A DNA stretch of 64,000 nucleotides from M3007 sp031425155 (GTDB taxonomy: Bacteria > Bacteroidota > Bacteroidia > Chitinophagales > Saprospiraceae): the NCBI GenBank assembly GCA_031425155.1, contig JANPIV010000072.1, positions 1 through 64,000 of the forward strand, in the 5' to 3' direction. Numbering within the stretch: the first letter of the stretch is position 1; every line of letters starts with the position of its first letter. The notes under the pieces were generated by a model, which did no database searches, had not been told where the DNA came from, and was given only the letters and a program-made list of their open reading frames with translations. The position numbers and the translations under genes were made by a program. Below, one piece after another: positions 58,363 through 64,000 of this stretch.

Positions 58363-60177
58363 CTATTGCTTCACAAAGCGCACCGGCGCGGAAACTCCCA
58401 TGCTGTTGCTCACCGTCACACTATACACCCCTGCTTGCAAGCCATTCAGCATAATCGGCAACTCGTTCAACTCTTTACCGGCTTCAACCACTTGCTGCAT
58501 GACCAGGCCACCTGTCATATCCATAAGGCGAATGGTCACTTTCTCTGCTTTAGTGGAGTTGAATTGCACCGTCACGTTGTCTGTTGTTGGCGAGGGATAT
58601 ACACTCGTAATGCCAAATTGTTCGCTTTTACGCTGCACCAGCACCACCTCGGAGACCGTCTCCTGGCCATCGCGATCTACCGAACGCAGCCGATAGTAAT
58701 TATTGCCCGCCAACGGCCGCATGTCCGTCCAGGTATAGTGGGTGGAGGTGGTTTTATCGCCCTGAGCAGCTATGGACGTACTGATAGCCGTGAATCGGCT
58801 CTGGTCGTTGCTGCGTTCGATCAACATATAGGCTGAATTATGCTCCTGCGCCGTGATCCAGCGTACCACATGATGAGCACCGTCGGCCTGCGCCGTAAAG
58901 GAAGACAGCGAAATCGGCAGGGCACCCGCCACCCCGCTACCGGAAGTGCTGAGGGTGAACGCTCCGTTAGTGGGTGTAACACTGTTGAATGCGCCCCAGC
59001 CATACACCCTGATGCGATAAACCGTGCTGGGTGCCAGTCCGGTCAGCGTGAGCGTCTCATCCACGCCCACATCGCCGCCATCTGCGCAACCGATATTGGT
59101 TAAAGTGCCGCAAACACCGCTATACACCTGTATGATTGGATCAAAAGTGATGGGTACATCGGTAAGTACGATGGTTACATTCCCGCCATCGCCATCCGTA
59201 GTAAATCGGAACCATACGTCATCATCTGCACCGCCAGTAGTGCCCGCGCACAGTTCTCCCACTTGCGAAATAGTCGCGCCCACCGTGGTGCTGTTGACAA
59301 AACCCGCATTGCCGACCGTGCCGACGACCGTCGCCGTGGCACAGGTATTATTCACCACGCAGGCTGGTTCAGGCCCAGTAGTAAAAGTACTCACCACATT
59401 ACAGCCTGTTGCATCATTGCCCGTGGTAGGCACCACATACCAATTGTAGGTGGTGTTGGGTAGCAGGTTGATAATGGAAATACTGGTATCTACGGTGATT
59501 CCTACATAAGCAGGGGTGCCCGTACCCAGGAAAATTCTATAACCGATCGGGATGGAGCCGGTAGTGGGAGCATTCCAGATAATAGGCGTAGAACTCGGAC
59601 TTGGACCGCATTGTAAAGTGACGGCACTGCCTGTAACGGGCATTTGGTTCGTAGCACAGTTAGGGGCAGGCCGGGGCACCTGCAGGCACAAAGTAAATGT
59701 AGCAGAATTGTTGGCCAGGCCCGTCCAGGTACGCAGGAAGTAGTTCGTATTAGCCGCCAGGCCGGTGATAATGGAAGTAGTCGCAACGCCGGATGCGACA
59801 CAGGTAATTTGCGTAAGCCCCATACAGGTTCCGGTATATACAGCATAACCAATAGTCGTAGCAGTGCCCACCGTAGCAACGATATTGGTGACCGTAAGTA
59901 TGGTACCCGTTTGGATAGGCCCTGTCGAAAACTTGTACCATACGTCGTCATTACCCGAGGTGGGCGCACAGAAGGTGGCATTCAGAATAGTCGGGGTGGA
60001 TAACGTGGCATTGGTAGTCACTACGTTCGTAGTAGCGGCACAAGAGCCATTTGGATTCATGGTCATATTAATGGCCCCAGTACAGTCATTATTGACGGGT
60101 TGGGCCAATAGTGCAGTAGCACTGGTTGTAATGACCAGGAAGGCCAGCAAATAGAAATTTTTTGTAAACTTTTTCAT
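58363..60177 (-). CDS. T9SS-sorted surface protein, copy 2
   Basis: A 604-aa protein with the same architecture as copy 1: signal peptide, jelly-roll (NDDVWYKFSTGPIQTGTILTV), FN3-like (PIGYRIFLGTGTPAYVG), jelly-roll (DDDVWFRFTTDGDGGNVTIVL), FN3-like, T9SS domain. The last about 210 residues are nearly identical to copy 1 (same ITSVYPSPTTDNVTVQFNST and RSVDRDGQET segments), while the N-terminal half is clearly diverged. This suggests gene conversion or recent recombination of the 3' end. ATG at 60177 gives the signal peptide. Confidence 0.88.
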   Translation of the reverse strand: MKKFTKNFYLLAFLVITTSATALLAQPVNNDCTGAINMTMNPNGSCAATTNVVTTNATLSTPTILNATFCAPTSGNDDVWYKFSTGPIQTGTILTVTNIVATVGTATTIGYAVYTGTCMGLTQITCVASGVATTSIITGLAANTNYFLRTWTGLANNSATFTLCLQVPRPAPNCATNQMPVTGSAVTLQCGPSPSSTPIIWNAPTTGSIPIGYRIFLGTGTPAYVGITVDTSISIINLLPNTTYNWYVVPTTGNDATGCNVVSTFTTGPEPACVVNNTCATATVVGTVGNAGFVNSTTVGATISQVGELCAGTTGGADDDVWFRFTTDGDGGNVTIVLTDVPITFDPIIQVYSGVCGTLTNIGCADGGDVGVDETLTLTGLAPSTVYRIRVYGWGAFNSVTPTNGAFTLSTSGSGVAGALPISLSSFTAQADGAHHVVRWITAQEHNSAYMLIERSNDQSRFTAISTSIAAQGDKTTSTHYTWTDMRPLAGNNYYRLRSVDRDGQETVSEVVLVQRKSEQFGITSVYPSPTTDNVTVQFNSTKAEKVTIRLMDMTGGLVMQQVVEAGKELNELPIMLNGLQAGVYSVTVSNSMGVSAPVRFVKQ

Positions 60178-60274
60178 TAGCAAAAGATAAAAATGATAAG
60201 AGAAAGGTGTAGAAAAATGCAATGATAGTAAACATACAGATAATTTGTTATTTATTTAATAAATGCTGGAAATA

Positions 60275-60308
60275 CAAATACCGGGGTCTGTACAGGCCCC
60301 GGTATTTG
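60275..60308 (-). terminator. Perfect 12-bp hairpin after the third T9SS protein gene
   Basis: CAAATACCGGGG (60275-60286) pairs with CCCCGGTATTTG (60297-60308) without mismatch around a 10-nt loop. It lies 21 bp after the gene ending at 60330. Confidence 0.85.
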
Positions 60309-60329
60309 AAAATTAGACTATTAAAATGC

Positions 60330-62168
60330 TTACTGTTTCACAAATCGTACCGGTGCAGATACACCAGAAACATTGCTTACGGTCACACTGTATATACCCG
60401 CTTGCAGGCCATGTAAAGTAACTGGCAACTCATTCACATCCTTAACGGCTTCAACCACTTGCTGCATCACCAGGCGACCAGTCATATCCATGATACGGAC
60501 GGTCACTTTTTCTTCTTCCGTGGAGTTGAATTGTACCGTCACATTGTCCGTCGTTGGAGATGGATACACACTTGTAATACCGAAGCGTTCGCCATCGCGC
60601 GTCAGCACAATAGAATTAGAACGGCTTTCCTTGCCATCGAAGTCCACCGAGCGCAGACGATAATAGGCCTTAGACAATGGAGTACGGTCTTCAAGGCTAT
60701 ATTTTGCCGAGACCTGCGAATTTCCTTTGGCGTTCACCCGGCCCACTTCCGTCCAGCGCAGGCCATCGGCCGAACGCTCCACGATATGGGTCTGTACGTT
60801 CTGCTCAGTCAACGTTTCCCAATTCAGTACGTTCATGCTACCTTGCACCTGGCCAGTAAAGGATTTCAGTTCGAGCGGCAGGGCTGTACCGGCCGCTGCA
60901 GTGATGTTGAGGGAGTAATCGGTAAAGGTGCTGTTATAACGATATACCCGGAAGTAGTGGGTAGCAGTATTGTCGGCACTGCCGCCACCATGCAGAGACA
61001 AGCCGGTCATAGTCAGTGTTTCTCCACCGTTAGTCAAAGGTCCAGCGGTCACCTGGGCATCTGCGCAGACCGACGCACCTGTACACTGCCCGGCGGTAGT
61101 AAAGCCTTCTATCACCAGGTCAACCGCAATGCTGGGGACCACGCTGATCGTCACATCGCCACCGTCGGCATCAGTGGTGAAGCTAAACCATACGTCATTG
61201 GCACTGGTGGAAGTAGCACCAGCGCACAGGATGGCCGCCTGGCTTTGAGTGGCACTCTCCGCGGTCTTTGGACCCGGGTTGACAAACTGGGCCGCTCCAT
61301 TAGTAATGGAAATCGCACCCGCACATTCGTCATTGGGCGGCGGTGCCGGTGCCGCTCCTGTAGTATAAGAGAAAATAGTGGTGTTACAGCCGGTGGCACT
61401 GCCACCGGCATTTTTGGGTACTATGTACCAGTAATAGGTGGTATTGTACGACTGATTGACGATGGTAATCGTGGTGGCCGGAGCACTCAAGGTGCCGAGG
61501 AGCGCAGGCGGGTTCACGGTACCGAAATACAGATCATAAGCAGTCGGCGGACCACCTGTGACGGGCGCTGTCCAGACCAGCGGATTCCCTTGTACGGCCA
61601 CATTGGTGGCACCGTTGGCAGGAGAATTGAGGACGGAACATCCCGGCGCATTCGGCGCTTCCAGGATGGAAACGTCAAAATTGACCCTGGAAGCTGTACC
61701 ATTGGCCATCACCCGCAGATGATACGTAGTTCCGATGGTCAGCGCAGTCAAACTACCGTTAGCGGTACCTGCGGTAACGGTGAGGTTTTGGTTACTGCCA
61801 GTAATCTGTATATCAGCGGCGGTACAACCTACAGGGTGTAAGGTGATGCTGATCGGCACAGCAGCACCAACCGGGAAGGTGACGTTACAGAAACGGACTA
61901 CATGCGCGGTAGCAGTGGCAGTAAATATATACCAAACGTCATCGTCGCTGGAGCTAGGAAAGGATGCGCTCGCCGGAACAGTGGATGCCGTGGCAGCGAC
62001 CGTGGTGCCCGTAGCCGATCCCGGGCAGCCACTAGCTGCATAGGGCTGCACCACTAAGTTAACTGCACCGGCACATTCATTATTGGCTGGTTGCGCTATG
62101 ACAGCAGTGGCACTCGTGCCGATGACTAAAAACGCCAAAAGGCGTAAAACAGTGGAAAAACTCTTCAT
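60330..62168 (-). CDS. T9SS-sorted surface protein, copy 3
   Basis: A 612-aa protein. Signal peptide MKSFSTVLRLLAFLVIGTSATAVIA; jelly-roll modules with SDDDVWYIFTATATAHVV and SANDVWFSFTTDADGGDVTISV; an FN3-like module (PTAYDLYFGTVNPPALLG); then LPLELKSFTGQVQGSMNVLNWETLTEQNVQTHIVERSADGLRW and the T9SS sorting domain. Its pre-sorting module belongs to a different subtype (ELKSFTGQ..EQNVQTH) shared with copy 4, whereas copies 1-2 share the LSSFTAQADGAH subtype. ATG at 62168. Confidence 0.88.
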   Translation of the reverse strand: MKSFSTVLRLLAFLVIGTSATAVIAQPANNECAGAVNLVVQPYAASGCPGSATGTTVAATASTVPASASFPSSSDDDVWYIFTATATAHVVRFCNVTFPVGAAVPISITLHPVGCTAADIQITGSNQNLTVTAGTANGSLTALTIGTTYHLRVMANGTASRVNFDVSILEAPNAPGCSVLNSPANGATNVAVQGNPLVWTAPVTGGPPTAYDLYFGTVNPPALLGTLSAPATTITIVNQSYNTTYYWYIVPKNAGGSATGCNTTIFSYTTGAAPAPPPNDECAGAISITNGAAQFVNPGPKTAESATQSQAAILCAGATSTSANDVWFSFTTDADGGDVTISVVPSIAVDLVIEGFTTAGQCTGASVCADAQVTAGPLTNGGETLTMTGLSLHGGGSADNTATHYFRVYRYNSTFTDYSLNITAAAGTALPLELKSFTGQVQGSMNVLNWETLTEQNVQTHIVERSADGLRWTEVGRVNAKGNSQVSAKYSLEDRTPLSKAYYRLRSVDFDGKESRSNSIVLTRDGERFGITSVYPSPTTDNVTVQFNSTEEEKVTVRIMDMTGRLVMQQVVEAVKDVNELPVTLHGLQAGIYSVTVSNVSGVSAPVRFVKQ

Positions 62169-62355
62169 AAGCGAAAAATAAGGAAGGTGAAGAAAAAAAA
62201 TGAGGAAATGCACAAGATGCAAACATACATACATTTGGAAAAATTGATAATTTTTAATTTTTTTTATTGAATACAATAGAAAGTCAGTCTATAAAATAAA
62301 TAAAAACTTTATTTTTAGAATAAAATTCTGATTCTTTACCATTATTTACATAAAA

Positions 62356-62505
62356 AAATGCCAGTGATCGAATCAGGTGATTGGCATTTGAACAGATATA
62401 ATTTACCACTTGAAAAAAAAGTGCATCGGGGGGGATATTATACATGCTGTCACTAGATGTATTACATGAAAACACAAATGCCGGTGACGCAAGTCACCGG
62501 CATTT
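62356..62505 (-). terminator. Two consecutive hairpins after the fourth T9SS protein gene
   Basis: The first, 62476-62505, is AAATGCCGGTGAC paired perfectly with GTCACCGGCATTT around GCAA. The second, 62356-62389, is AAATGCCA paired with TGGCATTT. Both share the AAATGCCrGTGA core, also seen in the hairpin after copy 1 (TAAATGCCGATGAC), so the terminators look homologous to one another. Confidence 0.82.
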
Positions 62506-62533
62506 GAAAAACTCAAATCTGTTTTAAAAGAAC

Positions 62534-64000
62534 TTACTGCTTCACAAAACGCACTGGTGCAGATGCGCCCGTGCTGTTGCTTACGGTCACGCTATACACA
62601 CCGGCTTGCAGGCCAGTCAGCGTGATCGGCAGTTCGTTGATGTCTTTCACCGCTTCGGTGATTTGTTGCATCACCAGACGGCCTGTCATATCTGTTACAC
62701 TTACGGTTACTTTTTCATCTTTAGTGGCGTTGAATTGTACGGTCACTCTATCCACCGCTGGCGAAGGAAACACGCTGGTAATACCAAATTGATCGCCCTT
62801 ACGATTCAGCACGATGCTGTTGGACAGGTTTTCCTTACCGTCGAAATCCACCGAGCGCAGACGATAGTAGGCCTTAGCCAACGGAGCGCGGTCTTCCAAA
62901 GAGTATTTCACAGCAACTTGTGAATCACCTTTGCCAGCCACGCGACCTACTTCCGACCAACGGTTGCCGTCTATGGAACGTTCTACAATGTGCGATTGCA
63001 CATTTTTCTCAGTCAGGGTTTCCCAGCGCAGCATATTGGTGGTGGCTTGGATCTGGCCGGTGAAAGATTTCAGTTCGAGGGGAAGGATAGCATCGCTACT
63101 TACACCGAAAGGTGAAAACGTAGTAAAACCCGACCCGGAAGCGACAGTACCAGTTACGCTGCCATTGGCATAATCAGGTGTAGCACCATTACAGTGGACT
63201 ATCTTGGCCGAACCGGCTACAAAAGACCCACCGACAGCTGCGGCACCATAGTCCACAGAAATATCACAGTTGGATCCTCCGGCAACAAATTCAGTGATGT
63301 CCCAGGTAGCAGTCACGGTGCTGGCCGGAGCCACACAGGCTGGCGCAGTAGCCGACACATGGGCGGTAAAAATGTCGCTGGTGCCAGTATTATTAAATGC
63401 TGTTACAGGCAAATAAGCAGTCGTCGTACCAATTGGAAAGCCGCCAGTCGCCGTGACCGAACCTACACCTTCGCGCCGCAGTCCGGCAGTAGTGGAGGCA
63501 GTGACCACATAATTGGTCGCCGATGCACCGGTGATGGTGCCACCGCTGACAATGACGAGATTGCTGCCGTTACAACGGGCTTTACCATTAACAAAATCCA
63601 GATTATTGACGCGCGGGGTTTTGAAGTTGGTTTGTACCGCATTGCCAGCCGAGACACCGTTGACGCGCAGAATGGGGATAACCGGGTTGGCAGTGCTTGC
63701 CGCTCGATCTATTTCTGCCCCCATAGAACATTCACCGGAAGCATTGTATTCTACCACGGCCCCGGCTCCATATACCCACTCCGGATCAAGGGCAGAGGAA
63801 GGATTAGAAGTAATAGTTAACGTGCCTTTGACCCGGAAAGTGCCATTGATGGTGATGGCTGTGCCGGAAACAATAGTACCAGAAGTCTCCAGAGTACCAT
63901 TGACGGTTATTCCCGCACCGAAGGTAGAGGCGGTAGCAGAAGTGGTACCCACCCTCGAGGCAGTACTAACAGTTGCACCAGCGGCAATAGTTAAAAAACC
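62534..64000 (-). CDS. T9SS-sorted surface protein, copy 4 (cut at the window edge)
   Basis: The frame is open to the right edge with no start in the window, so the N-terminus is missing. The visible 488 codons begin with a repetitive, Gly/Thr-rich beta-helix-like stretch (GTLETSGTIVSGTAITINGTFRVKGTLTITS). A region with GTTTAYLPVTAFNNTGTSDIFTAHVSA follows, then the ELKSFTGQIQATTNMLRWETLTEKNVQSHIVERS module and a type-A T9SS C-terminal domain ending APVRFVKQ. The upstream part differs from copies 1-3, so only the 3' modules are shared. It is probably a large adhesin-like surface protein. Confidence 0.85.
   Translation of the reverse strand, partial: GFLTIAAGATVSTASRVGTTSATASTFGAGITVNGTLETSGTIVSGTAITINGTFRVKGTLTITSNPSSALDPEWVYGAGAVVEYNASGECSMGAEIDRAASTANPVIPILRVNGVSAGNAVQTNFKTPRVNNLDFVNGKARCNGSNLVIVSGGTITGASATNYVVTASTTAGLRREGVGSVTATGGFPIGTTTAYLPVTAFNNTGTSDIFTAHVSATAPACVAPASTVTATWDITEFVAGGSNCDISVDYGAAAVGGSFVAGSAKIVHCNGATPDYANGSVTGTVASGSGFTTFSPFGVSSDAILPLELKSFTGQIQATTNMLRWETLTEKNVQSHIVERSIDGNRWSEVGRVAGKGDSQVAVKYSLEDRAPLAKAYYRLRSVDFDGKENLSNSIVLNRKGDQFGITSVFPSPAVDRVTVQFNATKDEKVTVSVTDMTGRLVMQQITEAVKDINELPITLTGLQAGVYSVTVSNSTGASAPVRFVKQ

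Noticed and set aside
60459..61841. A 460-codon plus-strand frame opposite the third T9SS protein
   Set aside because: Antisense to a gene with a signal peptide, modules and a sorting domain; the repeats in its translation are just the mirrored modules.
1..64000. tRNA, rRNA or tmRNA genes
   Set aside because: Read by eye, no cloverleaf-like or rRNA-like segment was convincing; short genes of this kind cannot be fully excluded without a covariance-model scan.

Overview
The window is a contiguous piece of a Bacteroidota chromosome, most likely from the Saprospiria/Chitinophagia side of the phylum. Support comes from the Bacteroidota-type PurM (about 386 aa), a NuoG that ends after its Fe-S domains, a TonB receptor with an N-terminal carboxypeptidase-regulatory domain, several proteins with type IX secretion (T9SS) C-terminal sorting domains, and -7 promoter elements of the TAnnTTTG type. 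No rRNA, tRNA, CRISPR array, phage or transposase gene was recognised. Genes are moderately G+C-rich; a few inserted genes are clearly A+T-richer.

Layout. 0.3-4.4 kb (+): purM, a VOC protein, a lipoprotein, a GluQ-like synthetase and an A+T-rich membrane-anchored DnaQ-type exonuclease. 4.5-22.6 kb (-): a complete 14-subunit complex I cluster, read nuoA-B-C-D-E-F-G-H-I-J-K-L-M-N, with an SH3 lipoprotein after nuoN. It is split at five junctions by seven small non-nuo genes: two DUF2750 proteins (E/F), a zinc-ribbon membrane protein (F/G), a Uma2-type nuclease (G/H), an 88-aa helical protein (H/I), and an antitoxin-like plus endonuclease-like pair (J/K). 22.8-28.6 kb (+): a CBM9-like lipoprotein, then a gluconate cluster (gnd, gntP-type permease, FGGY gluconokinase) and folD. 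28.7-34.9 kb: a coiled-coil membrane protein, a DEDDy exonuclease, rpe, an LptF/LptG-type permease overlapping a PAP2 phosphatase, and a small membrane protein. 35-44.4 kb: lipoproteins, a TonB receptor, a PPC/DUF296 lipoprotein, a LETM1-like protein, a four-CHRD T9SS protein, a GT2 glycosyltransferase with a truncated duplicate, and a TPR protein. 44.6-56.2 kb: gyrA, two PorT-type beta-barrels, a subtilase, pgk and gapA separated by a nuclease-like insert, an EEP-family hydrolase and cysC. 56.3-64 kb (-): four consecutive T9SS-sorted surface proteins with nearly identical C-termini, the last cut by the window end.

Functional links. Gluconate imported by the GntP-type permease would be phosphorylated by GntK, oxidised by Gnd to ribulose-5-P and epimerised by Rpe. 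Complex I supplies the respiratory NADH sink; pgk and gapA carry lower glycolysis. The LptF/G-like permease and PAP2 protein probably act together in the envelope.

The most unusual feature is non-coding. Many intergenic gaps hold inverted arrays of short tandem units (ACTCATA, ATTGACCACATTT, CTCAAC, TTCATACT and others). Where an array precedes a gene, the gene-proximal arm usually has the same orientation relative to that gene and ends at, or a few bases before, its start codon. At two genes (purM, gntK) no ATG remains and a TTG next to the array is the only plausible start. A second class is compact palindromes recurring at distant sites with compensating base changes. These are reported as candidate leader elements of unknown function.
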